From: Mesorhizobium sp. WSM4313
GTDB lineage: Bacteria > Pseudomonadota > Alphaproteobacteria > Rhizobiales > Rhizobiaceae
DNA: 64,000 nt
Direction: 5' to 3'
Assembly (NCBI RefSeq): GCF_002294725.1
Contig: NZ_NSFT01000001.1
Coordinates: 744,001 to 808,000 of the forward strand
The notes beneath the pieces are model-generated. The model was given only the letters and a program-made list of their open reading frames with translations. It did no database searches and had not been told where the DNA came from. Positions 38,791 to 47,350 of this stretch are shown piece after piece; within the stretch, counting starts at the first letter, position 1, and each line of letters begins with the position of its first letter. Made by a program: the position numbers and the translations under genes.

Positions 38791-39576
38791 TCAGGACTCG
38801 GCGCCATAGACGTCGAACTTGAAGTATTTGTCGTTGATTTCCTTGTACTTTCCGTTCTTTCGGATGGTGTCGATCGCTTCATTCAGCTTGTTGACCAGAT
38901 CGGTCTCGCCCTTGCGCACGGCGATGCCGGCGCCCGGTCCGAAGATTTCGACCGGCTGCGGCGAGGGCTGGCCGAGGATCTTGCAGCAGGCGCCGTCCGG
39001 CGAATCCAGCCACTGCTGCAGCACGACGATGTCGTCCTCGATGGCGTCGAGACGGCCATTGGCGAGGTCTGCCTGCTCCTCCGGGCTGCTCGGATAGCCC
39101 TTGATGGTGCTGTCCGTGTAGGTCTTCGAAGCATAGTTGTAGTGCGTGGTGGTGGTGGCGACGCCGATGGTCTTGCCGGCGAGGTCTTCCTTGGTCACGC
39201 CTTTGAGTGGTGAATCCTTCGGCACGGCGATGGCCGAGGGGGTGTTGTAGTATTTGTGGGTGAAGTCGACCTTTTCCTGGCGCTCGGGCGTGATCGACAT
39301 CGAGGCGACGATGGCGTCGAACTTGCCGGCCTGAAGCGCGGGGATGATGCCGTCCCAATCCTGCGCGACGAAGGTGCACTTCACCTTCATCTCGTCGCAG
39401 AGCGCCTTGGCGATATCGATGTCGAAGCCGACCAGCTGGCCGTCCGAGGTCAGGTTGTTGAAGGGCGGGTATGCGCCTTCGGTGCCGATCCTGAGGGTCT
39501 TTTCCTGAGCCTGGGCGACGCCGAGTGTCAGCAGCGCGGCCGAAGCGGCAAGCGCGATACGCAGTGCAATACGCAT
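38791..39576 (-). CDS. Periplasmic polar amino-acid-binding protein
   Basis: Captures a basic or polar amino acid for ABC import. 261 residues; signal peptide about 1-23 (cleavage near AQA-QEK). The mature part begins TLRIGTEGAYPPFN, a hallmark of the lysine/arginine/ornithine and histidine binding proteins, with GFDIDIAKALCDEMKVKCTF and SITPERQEKVDFTHKYY. Two Cys near residue 194 (ACCK) are unusual. It is the first gene of the importer cluster. The exact ligand is unknown. Confidence 0.92.
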   Translation of the reverse strand: MRIALRIALAASAALLTLGVAQAQEKTLRIGTEGAYPPFNNLTSDGQLVGFDIDIAKALCDEMKVKCTFVAQDWDGIIPALQAGKFDAIVASMSITPERQEKVDFTHKYYNTPSAIAVPKDSPLKGVTKEDLAGKTIGVATTTTHYNYASKTYTDSTIKGYPSSPEEQADLANGRLDAIEDDIVVLQQWLDSPDGACCKILGQPSPQPVEIFGPGAGIAVRKGETDLVNKLNEAIDTIRKNGKYKEINDKYFKFDVYGAES

Positions 39577-39728
39577 GATAATCCTCTCATATTGTCATGG
39601 CCGCTGTCCCGTGCGGCTCTTGTGGTCGGTCGTTTCCCGACCGCCCGCTGGGGCGGATACTCCCACTCTTTGCGAGAAAAAAGCAACTGCAAATCAACGG
39701 CAAACGACAATCAGGACGTGCCGCTGCG

Positions 39729-40244
39729 TTACTTGGTCTGAGCCACGAGACCTGTGCTGCGCTCGATGAAGTCGGCTATCGATTTCGTGTCGTCGAGGTC
39801 GAAAACCGGCAGGTCTTCGCCTTCGACCGTGAAGTCGGCGGCGACCGCGACAATGTTGGGATCGTTGGCCGAAAGCGGCGTCCGATCCTTGGCTTCAAGC
39901 CGCCTTGCCTCGATCTTCTTATGCGCTTCGCGCTTGTAACCTTCGACCAGCACGATGTCCGAGGGCGACAGCCGCGCCAGAATGTCGTCCAGCGTCGGCT
40001 CGTTCTCCTCGCGCAATTCGTGCATCAGCGCCCAGCGCCGGCCGGAGACGATGGCGACTTCCGTCGCGCCCGCCTGGCGGTGGCGGAAGGAGTCGGCGCC
40101 CGGCTTGTCGATGTCGAAGTCATGGTGCGCGTGCTTCACCGTCGACACCGTCCAGCCGCGCGCCACCAGCTCTGTGACCAGCTTTTCCGTCAGGGTCGTC
40201 TTGCCGGAGTTCTTCCAGCCGGTGATGCCGAATACGCGTCTCAT
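39729..40244 (-). CDS. mobB: Molybdopterin-guanine dinucleotide biosynthesis protein MobB
   Basis: GTP-binding accessory protein for making the guanine dinucleotide form of molybdenum cofactor. 171 residues from the ATG at 40244 (MRRVFGITGWKNSGKTTLTE); a longer frame upstream lies inside mobA and was rejected. The P-loop is GWKNSGKTTL, then STVKHAHHDFDIDKPGADSFRHRQAGA and DIVLVEGYKREAHKKIE. The start overlaps the mobA stop by 4 bp (ATGA), so the two are coupled. Confidence 0.94.
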   Translation of the reverse strand: MRRVFGITGWKNSGKTTLTEKLVTELVARGWTVSTVKHAHHDFDIDKPGADSFRHRQAGATEVAIVSGRRWALMHELREENEPTLDDILARLSPSDIVLVEGYKREAHKKIEARRLEAKDRTPLSANDPNIVAVAADFTVEGEDLPVFDLDDTKSIADFIERSTGLVAQTK

Positions 40245-40873
40245 GGCCCGAGGCTTTGCAACAGACGCTCCGCCGCCGCAAGGTCGTCCGGTGTGTTGAT
40301 GTTGAAGAACGGATCGATCTTTTTGCCGCGAGCCTCGATCATGGGGAACTCGACCTCGACATGGCCGTGCCGCTCCATGAAGGCGGAAACCCGTCGGTCG
40401 TCCTCGTCGACCAGGAAATGACGCAAGGCGTCGCGCAGGCCGAGCGGCCAGAGCGCGAAGGTCGGGTGCCATCTGCCGTCCGAGCTGGCGACGGCGATCG
40501 TGCCGGGCCGATCGAGCGCTGCCACCACCAGGCGCTCGACGAGGTTGTCGGGAAAGAACGGCGTGTCACCGGCGGCGCTCACCAGCCACCGGCAGCTTGT
40601 TTGCGTCGTCGCCCATTCGAGGCCGGTGAGAATGCCTGCGAGCGGGCCGGCATGGCCCGGCATCGTATCTTGGATCACCGGCAGGCCCATGCCGGCAAAT
40701 CGCGCCGGATCGCCGTTCGCGTTGAGCCCCAGTGTGGCGACCTGCGGCCTCAGTCGCGTGGCGACATGGTCGATCAGCCTGGCTTTGCCCAATGAAAGGA
40801 GCGGCTTGTCGCCGCCGCCCATCCGGCGCGACTGGCCTCCGGCCAGAATGATCCCCGCAACACTTCGGTCCAT
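40241..40873 (-). CDS. mobA: Molybdenum cofactor guanylyltransferase MobA
   Basis: Attaches GMP to molybdenum cofactor. 210 residues from the ATG at 40873 (MDRSVAGIILAGGQSRRMGG). The nucleotide-binding signature is ILAGGQSRRMGGGDKPLL, followed by VSAAGDTPFFP (metal-binding Asp) and FFNINTPDDLAAAE at the C-terminus. It lies between a DMT transporter gene (5 bp gap) and mobB (4-bp overlap). Other cofactor genes in the window are moaC/moeA at 7-8 kb and moaA at 43 kb. Confidence 0.95.
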   Translation of the reverse strand: MDRSVAGIILAGGQSRRMGGGDKPLLSLGKARLIDHVATRLRPQVATLGLNANGDPARFAGMGLPVIQDTMPGHAGPLAGILTGLEWATTQTSCRWLVSAAGDTPFFPDNLVERLVVAALDRPGTIAVASSDGRWHPTFALWPLGLRDALRHFLVDEDDRRVSAFMERHGHVEVEFPMIEARGKKIDPFFNINTPDDLAAAERLLQSLGP

Positions 40874-40878
40874 TGCGC

Positions 40879-41799
40879 CTATATGCCGTCCGGTGCCATG
40901 TCGGGTCCAGCGCTTTCGGCGGCAGGTTGCTGCCGGCCGACGACGCGCTCGCGGTAGAGCGCATAGAGGCCCGAGCCGATGATGATGGCGGCGCCGACAG
41001 TCATCGGCGCATCGGGGATATCGCCGAAAATGACGAGGCCGAGCAGGATCGACCACAATAGCGCGGTGTAGCGGAACGGGGCGATGAAGGAGATGTCGCC
41101 CGAGCGCATCGCCATGATGATGAACTGATAGCCGATGAGCACCAGTACTGCCGCCAGCGCCAGAAGCGTGGTCGCCCGGCCGCTCATCGGCGTCCAGCCG
41201 CCCATCGGCGACAAAAGCAGCGCGCCCAGCACCGTCATGGCAAGCGCGGTCGCCGCCGACACCAGCATGGTCGGGATCGCGTCGGGGATCCGCTTGGTGG
41301 CGAGATCGCGCACCGCGCAGCAGGCGACGCTTGTCAATGCCAGCAGCGAGTAGACGCTGAAGCCCTCGAAGCCCGGCCGCACGATGATCAGCACGCCGGT
41401 GAAGCCGATGGCAATGGCAAGCCAGCGCCGCCAGCCGACGCCTTCGCCGAAGAACAGCGCCGCGCCCATGGTCACCGCCAGCGGCAGCGCCTGCAGCACG
41501 GCCGAGACGTTGGCGATCGGCAAATGCGCAAGCGCGATCAGAAACGATACCGTGGCGCCGGCTTCGCCCGCGACGCGCGTCGCCACCATCGGCTGCAGCA
41601 TGGCCGCCGGATTGGCAAGCGCGCCGCGCCGCCAGGCGAGCAGGCCGACGAACAAGGACGCGAAGGCGCCCCGCACCAGCATGACCTGCGCCATGTTCAT
41701 CGATTCCGACGAGAATTTGGTGATCGCGTCGTTCAAGGTGAAGCCGACCATGGCCACGATCATGAACAGCGCGCCGCGCAGATTTGGCGAGAGAGGCAA
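40879..41799 (-). CDS. EamA/DMT-family transporter
   Basis: 306-residue inner-membrane protein of the drug/metabolite transporter superfamily. Ten hydrophobic helices are arranged as two EamA repeats (about 8-140 and 150-285), with PNLRGALFMIVAMVGFTLNDAI at the start and FRYTALLWSILLGLVIFGD in the second repeat. The substrate is unknown. It is 5 bp upstream of mobA and may be cotranscribed. Confidence 0.92.
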   Translation of the reverse strand: MPLSPNLRGALFMIVAMVGFTLNDAITKFSSESMNMAQVMLVRGAFASLFVGLLAWRRGALANPAAMLQPMVATRVAGEAGATVSFLIALAHLPIANVSAVLQALPLAVTMGAALFFGEGVGWRRWLAIAIGFTGVLIIVRPGFEGFSVYSLLALTSVACCAVRDLATKRIPDAIPTMLVSAATALAMTVLGALLLSPMGGWTPMSGRATTLLALAAVLVLIGYQFIIMAMRSGDISFIAPFRYTALLWSILLGLVIFGDIPDAPMTVGAAIIIGSGLYALYRERVVGRQQPAAESAGPDMAPDGI

Positions 41800-41921
41800 G
41801 GGCGTTTCCGGACTATTTTAATTCAGCCGTCTAGCAGGCAGCCGGAAAACAGCAACGGCAAAGAAATGGGCCACGAATTTCTGCGTCGCCCGTGAGATCG
41901 ATTTGCCGAGCTTTGGAACGC

Positions 41922-42278
41922 TTACTTCGGCGTCAGCACCTCGGTGCCGTTGCCGTTCTGGCCGGCGATGGTCCACAGCCCGTGCAGGGAGCCGTCCTTC
42001 TCGATCTTGTAGACGACGAGACCGATCTCCTTACCCATCGCGTAGCCGGCGGAAAATGCATTGTCGTTACGCATGCAGATGCCGTCCGAGGTCGAGCCGC
42101 CGGTTTCCCAGTGGATCGTGCAGGTCGTGTCGCTGGTCAGCGTGATGGTTGCCTCGCCGTCATATTTCGAGCCATCGAAGTTGGTGCCGGCGACGGTGTA
42201 GGTGCCGCCGATCGACTGAGCCGCGGCCGATACGGAAGCAATCCCAAGCATTGCAAGTGAAAGCATGAATGTGCGCAT
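41922..42278 (-). CDS. Small exported protein of unknown function
   Basis: 118 residues from the ATG at 42278 (GGGGG 7 nt upstream); a GTG 6 bp earlier is too close to the ribosome site. A signal peptide (about 1-21, ending SAAAQ) precedes a beta-rich body: SIGGTYTVAGTNFDGSKYDGEA, TSDTTCTIHWETGG with paired Cys (ICMRND), and GSLHGLWTIAGQNGNGTEVL. Rhizobial relatives are sometimes called fibronectin-binding, which I cannot support. The 122 bp upstream of EamA and downstream of this gene holds nothing notable. Confidence 0.72.
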   Translation of the reverse strand: MRTFMLSLAMLGIASVSAAAQSIGGTYTVAGTNFDGSKYDGEATITLTSDTTCTIHWETGGSTSDGICMRNDNAFSAGYAMGKEIGLVVYKIEKDGSLHGLWTIAGQNGNGTEVLTPK

Positions 42279-42391
42279 GTGCACTCCCCCTAGAGCGATA
42301 ATCGCGCGCGAAGGCTAGGCTGGAAAAGGTCGGCGGTAAATCGGCCGGAAGGCGACGCCAGCGCTTTATTTTCAGTGCGGCCAGTCTGACC

Positions 42392-42886
42392 TCAAGGGCC
42401 GCGCAGGGTCTTGGCGATGGAGCCGACCAAAGGGTCGTATTTTGACTTGAGCGCGGCAGGGTATTCGATCCAGACGGTGCGAATGACGTCGTCCTTTCCG
42501 AACAGGCGCCGTTCGTAAAAAATGTTGCCGTCCTTGGTGCCGGAGAGCACCGCCCAATTCTTGCCGGTCTTGCTGTAGGTGATCTTGTAACCCGGTTCGG
42601 TGCTGGCTTTCTCCTGGACGACGAAAGCTTGCGGCGTGTCGTTGTCGATGTTGTAGATGCCGGAACAGGTCAGGCTGGCGCCGTCGGCGCTAAGCCATTG
42701 CTGTCCGTCGCCATTTTCCGGCTCGGGCATCGGCTTGTTGAAGATGTCGTCGGGAAAAGTGCAGGACTGGCCGAACCGCGCATTCACATAGGTGAAGGGC
42801 TTGGCCATCGCGGTCGCCGCCATGACTGTCGACAGGGACAAGATGGCCGCTACCGACGACCAACCGATGCGCTGCGGACGTTTCAT
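42392..42886 (-). CDS. Exported protein of unknown function
   Basis: 164 residues. The signal peptide is about 1-28 (ends AMAK); the mature part begins PFTYVNARFGQSCTFPDDIFNKPMP and includes one likely disulphide (Cys 42 and Cys 74 region, SCTF and TCSG), then ITYSKTGKNWAVLSGTKDGNIFYERR and IEYPAALKSKYDPLVGSIAKTL. This resembles small secreted proteins common in rhizobia. No known domain was recognised. It is between moaA (54 bp) and another small exported protein gene, all on the same strand. Confidence 0.7.
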   Translation of the reverse strand: MKRPQRIGWSSVAAILSLSTVMAATAMAKPFTYVNARFGQSCTFPDDIFNKPMPEPENGDGQQWLSADGASLTCSGIYNIDNDTPQAFVVQEKASTEPGYKITYSKTGKNWAVLSGTKDGNIFYERRLFGKDDVIRTVWIEYPAALKSKYDPLVGSIAKTLRGP

Positions 42887-42940
42887 GATCCCCCTTTGGT
42901 CGATGACCGAAGGTGATCCTGCACCAAATCGCAGAAAAAA

Positions 42941-43942
42941 TCAGCCGCCGGTGACGCTCATATGCCGAGATACCGATGGGCGGCTGGTGCGGCGGTCGAT
43001 GACGAAATCATGGCCCTTGGGCTTGCGGCCGATGGCTTCGTCGATCGCCTCGCCGAGCAGCTCGTTGCCTTCGGTGGCGCGCAACGGCGCCCTGAGGTCG
43101 GCGGCGTCCTCCTGGCCAAGGCACATATAGAGCGTGCCGGTGCAGGTCAGCCGCACGCGGTTGCAGCTTTCGCAGAAATTATGCGTCATCGGCGTGATGA
43201 AGCCGAGCCGGCCGCCGGTCTCCGTGACATGGACATAGCGGGCCGGGCCGCCGGTCTTGTAAGGAATATCGGAGAGCGTGAACTGGCGCTCCAGCGAGGC
43301 GCGCAGCAGCGACAGCGGCAGATACTGGTCGGTGCGGTCGGCCTCGATCTCGCCCATCGGCATCGTCTCGATGAGGGTGAGATCCATGCCGCGGCCATGC
43401 GCCCAGCGCATCAGCTCGGGGATTTCGGCGTCGTTGAAGTCGCGCAGCGCAACCGCATTGAGCTTGATCTTCAACCCGGCCTTCTGCGCGGCATCGATGC
43501 CCTCCATCACCTTGCCGAGATTGCCCCAGCGGGTGATCTGGTGGAATTTCTCGGCATCGAGCGTGTCGAGCGAGACGTTGATGCGCTTGACGCCGCAATC
43601 GGCGAGCTCGGCGGCGAAGCGCGACAGCTGCGAGCCGTTGGTGGTCAGCGTCAGCTCTTCCAGGGCGCCGCTCTCCAGATGCCGCGACAGCTGGCGCACC
43701 AGATGCATGATGTTCTTGCGAACCAGCGGCTCGCCGCCGGTCAGCCGCAGCTTCCTAACGCCCTTTTCGATGAAAACGGTGCAGAGCCGGTCAAGCTCCT
43801 CGAGCGACAACAGATCCTTCTTGGGCAAGAAGGTCATGTCCTCGGCCATGCAATAGGTACAGCGAAAATCGCAGCGGTCGGTGACCGACACGCGCAGATA
43901 GCTGATGGTGCGACCGAAGGGGTCGATCATGTCCATTTGCAA
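42941..43942 (-). CDS. moaA: GTP 3',8-cyclase (radical SAM) MoaA
   Basis: First step of molybdenum cofactor synthesis: rearranges GTP using S-adenosylmethionine. 333 residues. The N-terminal cluster is C24xxxC28xxC31 ([10 protein letters not shown]), followed by [17 protein letters not shown]. The C-terminal GTP-side cluster is [14 protein letters not shown], and the protein ends in the Gly-Gly (MSVTGG) typical of MoaA. No other cofactor gene is beside it; moaC is 35 kb away. The upstream gap carries no recognised molybdenum riboswitch. Confidence 0.96.
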   Translation of the reverse strand: MQMDMIDPFGRTISYLRVSVTDRCDFRCTYCMAEDMTFLPKKDLLSLEELDRLCTVFIEKGVRKLRLTGGEPLVRKNIMHLVRQLSRHLESGALEELTLTTNGSQLSRFAAELADCGVKRINVSLDTLDAEKFHQITRWGNLGKVMEGIDAAQKAGLKIKLNAVALRDFNDAEIPELMRWAHGRGMDLTLIETMPMGEIEADRTDQYLPLSLLRASLERQFTLSDIPYKTGGPARYVHVTETGGRLGFITPMTHNFCESCNRVRLTCTGTLYMCLGQEDAADLRAPLRATEGNELLGEAIDEAIGRKPKGHDFVIDRRTSRPSVSRHMSVTGG

Positions 43943-44184
43943 ACGTTTCCCATGGCCTGAGCGGCACCGTTATATACAGCTATGTGATACGATCCAATGC
44001 CGCATTCAAGATAGACGGTCTTGATCTTTGGTAACATTCCCCGGCCGACATCGCGTGTCGGCTGGCTAAAAGTCTTTGTCGGATGCATGTCGTTTGTCTC
44101 AGAACCGCTGCCCACTTCTGGGCGACATGCATTGGCACCGGTCTTTCCGGATCTGGTGAAGCGGCTTAGGAAAGGGGGCAACCC

Positions 44185-44236
44185 AGAGCATGATGCTGAA
44201 AAGTGTGAAGCGGTTTTTCGGACGACATCATGTTCT
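44185..44236. repeat. Rhizobial intergenic palindrome (RIME-like)
   Basis: AGAGCATGATG at one end and CATCATGTTCT at the other form an 11-bp imperfect inverted repeat around GTGTGAAGCGG. I recognise this as the common repeat family of rhizobial intergenic regions (from memory; not searched). The rest of the 370-bp gap between moaA and the DUF971 gene (43943-44312) shows no gene; a small reverse open frame there was rejected. Confidence 0.65.
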
Positions 44237-44312
44237 ATCTCTTTGACTTAGTGACGGATTCAGATTTCAGGTCGAACAGACCTGAAATAATCCGGCTCTA
44301 GACAGGACAGTC

Positions 44313-44666
44313 ATGACCGCGCCAAAGGAACTCAGGGTCTCGAAGGACCGCAAGCTGCTGACGGTGACCTTTCCGGGCCATCAACCGTTCGAATTGCCTG
44401 CGGAGTTTTTGCGCGTGGCTTCGCCGTCGGCGGAAGTGCAGGGCCATTCGCCTGAGCAGCGCGTGACGGTGCCCGGCAAGCGCAATGTCGCGATCCTCAA
44501 GATCGAGCCGGTTGGCAATTATGCGGTGCGCATCACCTTCGACGATTTCCACGACACCGGCATCTTCACCTGGAACTATCTGCATACGCTTGGCCACGAA
44601 AAGGACGAACGCTGGAACGCCTATCTTACCGAGTTGGCCGAGAAGGGACTGAGCCGGGATCGCTAG
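44313..44666 (+). CDS. DUF971 domain protein
   Basis: 117-residue protein, the same domain as the N-terminus of gamma-butyrobetaine hydroxylase and of ApbC-associated proteins. Features: PKELRVSKDRKLLTVTFPGHQPFELPAEFLR, a central VTVPGKRNVAILKIEPVGNYAVRITFDD and FTWNYLHTLG. Function uncertain; possibly iron-sulphur or metal related. It is divergent from moaA across the palindromic repeat and is 86 bp upstream of a flavin-oxidase-like gene. Confidence 0.87.
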   Translation: MTAPKELRVSKDRKLLTVTFPGHQPFELPAEFLRVASPSAEVQGHSPEQRVTVPGKRNVAILKIEPVGNYAVRITFDDFHDTGIFTWNYLHTLGHEKDERWNAYLTELAEKGLSRDR

Positions 44667-44752
44667 CCCGGCGCGTGGCAATCCAATGTCGGCTGTCGTC
44701 AAGATGTCATGGACATGGAGTAGCGCCGGCAAAAGGTCAGGAGGCGAAAAAA

Positions 44753-45364
44753 GTGTCGCGCATCACATCCGTCGAACAGCTCGAGGTCCTCTACGGCCTG
44801 CCGGGCGAGGCTTCGGTCGTCAAGGAACTCGACCATGTGATTCCCGAATATGCCGCCTTCATCGAGGCCTCGCCCTTCGTGGCGCTGGCGACGAGCGGGC
44901 CCGAGGGCCTCGACTGCTCCCCGCGCGGCGATCTCGCCGGCTTCGTGCGCATTGTTGATGACAAGACTCTGATGATGCCCGACAGGCGCGGCAACAATCG
45001 CGCCGATTCGCTGAAGAACATCATTCGCGATCCGCGCGTCGGGCTGCTCTTTCTGGTGCCGGGCTCGGGCACCACGCTGCGCATCAACGGCCGCGCTCAC
45101 ATCACGACCGATGCCGGGCTTTGCGCATCTTTCACGGTCGACGGCAAGCCGGCCCGCTCGGTCACTGTCATCGATGTCGACACGGTCTATTTCCAATGCG
45201 CCCGCGCCATCGTGCGTTCCGAGCTCTGGAACCCGGCCAGGCATGTTGATCCGAAATCGCTGCCGACACCCGGCAGGATTCTCGAGATCACCAGCCGCAA
45301 GAACATCGACGGCCAGAAGTACGACGAGGAATGGCCGGAAAGAGCGAAGAAGACGATGTGGTGA
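44753..45364 (+). CDS. Pyridoxamine-5'-phosphate-oxidase-family flavoprotein
   Basis: 203 residues from a GTG at 44753 with AGGAGG 8 nt upstream (MSRITSVEQLEVLYGLPGEA); a longer frame was rejected. It has the split-barrel FMN fold of the MSMEG_1061/PPOX-like group: SPFVALATSGPEGLDCSPRGD, MMPDRRGNNRADSLKNI, VGLLFLVPGSGTTLRINGRA. Its role is unknown; such proteins usually are FMN- or F420-dependent reductases. Immediately after its stop comes the third long palindrome. Confidence 0.85.
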   Translation: MSRITSVEQLEVLYGLPGEASVVKELDHVIPEYAAFIEASPFVALATSGPEGLDCSPRGDLAGFVRIVDDKTLMMPDRRGNNRADSLKNIIRDPRVGLLFLVPGSGTTLRINGRAHITTDAGLCASFTVDGKPARSVTVIDVDTVYFQCARAIVRSELWNPARHVDPKSLPTPGRILEITSRKNIDGQKYDEEWPERAKKTMW

Positions 45365-45365
45365 C

Positions 45366-45508
45366 AGGTGCGCCGATATTTCGGTGAGGCCGGCCTGCAA
45401 ATGGCGGGTCCCTGCGCTTCCGGTGCTCACGTACTTTAGGTACGCTCCGCTCCGGTTCTCGGAATCCCGCCATTTTCGATTCGGCCTGACCGAAATCTCA
45501 GCACACCT
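45366..45508. repeat. Long imperfect palindrome, copy 3
   Basis: About 143 bp starting one base after the flavoprotein stop codon. Ends AGGTGCGCCGATATTTCGG and CCGAAATCTCAGCACACCT pair almost fully; the centre is GTACTTTAGGTAC. It keeps the same core as copies 1 and 2 but with compensating changes (ATATTTCGG/CCGAAAT versus ATATTCAGG/CCTGAAT), which argues that the fold is maintained. Confidence 0.85.
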
Positions 45509-45532
45509 GAGGTAGTCGCATCAAACCCGCGC

Positions 45533-45985
45533 TCAGGCTTCCTTCAGCACGTCGGCGATCTTGCGCATTTGCTCGCCGATCATGTCGCACTGCTCCGGCG
45601 TCGACTGGCTCATCGCCTTCTCGATCAGGGCCATGTGAACCTTCAGGGCCTTCATCAGCAGGGCCTCGCCCGCCTCGGTGAGGTTCAGCCGCAGCACCCG
45701 CTTGTCCTTCTCGTCGCCTTCGCGACGCAGCAACCCGCGGGCCTCGAGCTGCGGCAACAGCATGGTGATGTTGGAGCGGCCGACGAGCAGCTTGCGGGCA
45801 AGGTCGTGCTGCGACATGCCGGGGTGGCGGTAGAGGTTCATCAGCACGTCGAGCTGCGCCGGCTTAAGGTCGAGCGGGCCGAGCTTAACCGCCAGCGTGC
45901 GCTCCAGCACATGGCAGGCGCGCGCCACCGCAACCCAGTTGCGAAAGCGAGGGTTGTCCCAGGGTAGCTCTTGCTTAATGTTCAT
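45533..45985 (-). CDS. MarR-family transcriptional regulator
   Basis: 150 residues from the ATG at 45985 (MNIKQELPWDNPRFRNWVAV). Winged-helix core: LKPAQLDVLMNLYRHPGMSQHDLARKLLVGRSNITMLLPQLEARGLLRR, then the wing EGDEKDKRVLRLNLTEAG. It is divergent from an alpha/beta hydrolase gene, and the 47-bp gap contains two near-identical GTTCA-N4-TGAAC palindromes, one over its own start codon. That suggests autorepression and control of the hydrolase. The inducer is unknown. Confidence 0.93.
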   Translation of the reverse strand: MNIKQELPWDNPRFRNWVAVARACHVLERTLAVKLGPLDLKPAQLDVLMNLYRHPGMSQHDLARKLLVGRSNITMLLPQLEARGLLRREGDEKDKRVLRLNLTEAGEALLMKALKVHMALIEKAMSQSTPEQCDMIGEQMRKIADVLKEA

Positions 45986-46013
45986 CTTTGAACTATTATG
46001 TTCATGCTTGAAC
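45980..46013. promoter_or_regulatory. Two tandem MarR operators (GTTCA-N4-TGAAC)
   Basis: Palindromes at 45980-45993 (GTTCATCTTTGAAC) and 46000-46013 (GTTCATGCTTGAAC), centres 20 bp apart, so two helical turns. The first spans the start codon of the MarR gene; the second lies 20 bp before the hydrolase start. The arrangement is typical for a dimeric MarR regulator controlling a divergon. Confidence 0.8.
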
Positions 46014-46032
46014 GAATGGATGGACTGCCAAT

Positions 46033-46941
46033 ATGGCATCATTTGGAATGAAGGTCATCCGGGGCGTTTTCGGCGCGGCCGAGCATGTTGCGCCGCGTCT
46101 TAGCGGCCGTGCCGCCTTCGAATTGTTTTGCCGCACACCAAACGTCAAGACCTTGAGCGACGGCGAACGCCGAGCCGTCGAGCGTGCCTCAGCCTTCATG
46201 GCCGAGGCGCGCCATCACAGGCTGAAAACCAGGACCGATTGCGTCGCAGTGCATGAATTCCGGCCGGAGCCGGGCAGCGAGTCGCGCGGCACGGTGCTCG
46301 TCATTCATGGCTGGCGCTCGCGTACCGAATATATGCGCGCCCTGATCGAAGGGTTTCGCGGCGCCGGCTACAAGGTTGTTTCGCTCGACCTGCCTGGGCA
46401 TGGCCATTCGCTCGGCCGCCATCTCAACATGGTGACTGCCGTGGACGCGGCGCGGGTCGCCGGCGAATGGTTCGGCCCCTTTGCCGCCGTCGTCGGCCAT
46501 TCCTTCGGCGGCGCGATTGCCGCCAATGCCGTTGCCGCATCGGTCAAGGGCATGCCGTCGCTTGCGGCGCAAAAGCTGGTGCTGATTGCGGCGCCGAGCT
46601 CGCTGCCTGCAATCTTCGACGACTTCAGCGATATGATGAATGTCGGGCCGCGCTCGCGCGTCGCCATGGCGGACAGGGTGAGATACCTCTCCGGGCGTCC
46701 GCTCAGCGAATTCACCGGCGACCGCCAGCTTGCGGAGGCGTCGGTGCCGACGCTGATCATCCACGCGCCGGACGATCGCGAAGTCCATGCCGATCATGCG
46801 AAGCGTTATGCGGGCGCCGGCGAACATGTCCACCTGCATTGGGCCGAGGGGCTTGGCCACCGGCGTATCCTCACCGACAGGGACGTCGTCGCGCGCGCGG
46901 TCGGCTTTGTGACTGGGCAGCGGGAAACGGCCCTGCACTAA
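46033..46941 (+). CDS. Alpha/beta hydrolase
   Basis: 302 residues. The N-terminal 70 residues are not part of the fold; then come GTVLVIHGWRSRTEYMRALIEG (oxyanion HGW), SLDLPGHGHSLGR, the nucleophile elbow VVGHSFGGAI, an acid in IIHAPDDREV and the His in GLGHRRIL. The catalytic triad is thus complete. The substrate is unknown; the MarR-type regulator and operators suggest an inducible detoxification or degradation role (inference). A start at 46048 is also possible. Confidence 0.88.
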   Translation: MASFGMKVIRGVFGAAEHVAPRLSGRAAFELFCRTPNVKTLSDGERRAVERASAFMAEARHHRLKTRTDCVAVHEFRPEPGSESRGTVLVIHGWRSRTEYMRALIEGFRGAGYKVVSLDLPGHGHSLGRHLNMVTAVDAARVAGEWFGPFAAVVGHSFGGAIAANAVAASVKGMPSLAAQKLVLIAAPSSLPAIFDDFSDMMNVGPRSRVAMADRVRYLSGRPLSEFTGDRQLAEASVPTLIIHAPDDREVHADHAKRYAGAGEHVHLHWAEGLGHRRILTDRDVVARAVGFVTGQRETALH

Positions 46942-46948
46942 TCGCCTA

Positions 46949-47350
46949 TCAGTCCGCCTTCTTTTTCTGCCCCGGCTCTACGGGCAGGCCCGCTGCTTTC
47001 CAGGCGGTATAGCCGCCGAGGATATGCTTGACCGGCGTCAGGCCCATGTCCTGCGCCGTCTTGGTGGCTAAAGCCGAGCGCCAGCCTCCGGCGCAGAAGA
47101 AGACGAAGGTCTTGCCGCTGGCGAAGAACGGCTTGTGATACGGGCTTTCGGGATCGATCCAGAATTCCAGCATGCCGCGCGTTACATGCTTGGCGCCGGG
47201 GATCTTGCCGTCACGTTCGACCTCGCGCGGGTCGCGCAGATCGACGAAGATCGTGTCCTCATCCTCCAGCAGCCCCGCTGCCTCCTCAGGCGACACGACC
47301 TCGATCTCGGCATTCGCCTCGTCGAGAAGCTGGCGATATCCCTTCTTCAC
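46949..47350 (-). CDS. Rhodanese-like sulfurtransferase domain protein
   Basis: 133 residues from a GTG at 47350, preceded by GGAGGA with 6-nt spacing. Single rhodanese domain: VDLRDPREVERDGKIPGAKHVTRGMLEFW, and an active-site loop CAGGWRSALA in which Cys is the nucleophile. The family transfers sulfane sulphur to thiols. The upstream frame to 47482 lacks domain character. It converges with the alpha/beta hydrolase, 7 bp apart. Confidence 0.9.
   Translation of the reverse strand: MKKGYRQLLDEANAEIEVVSPEEAAGLLEDEDTIFVDLRDPREVERDGKIPGAKHVTRGMLEFWIDPESPYHKPFFASGKTFVFFCAGGWRSALATKTAQDMGLTPVKHILGGYTAWKAAGLPVEPGQKKKAD

Noticed and set aside
43927..44181. Small reverse open frame upstream of moaA
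   Set aside because: It overlaps the moaA start and lies in the intergenic repeat zone; no ribosome site and no family resemblance.
43943..44312. Molybdenum cofactor riboswitch upstream of moaA
   Set aside because: No arrangement of the conserved Moco motif was recognised; the region is a repeat.
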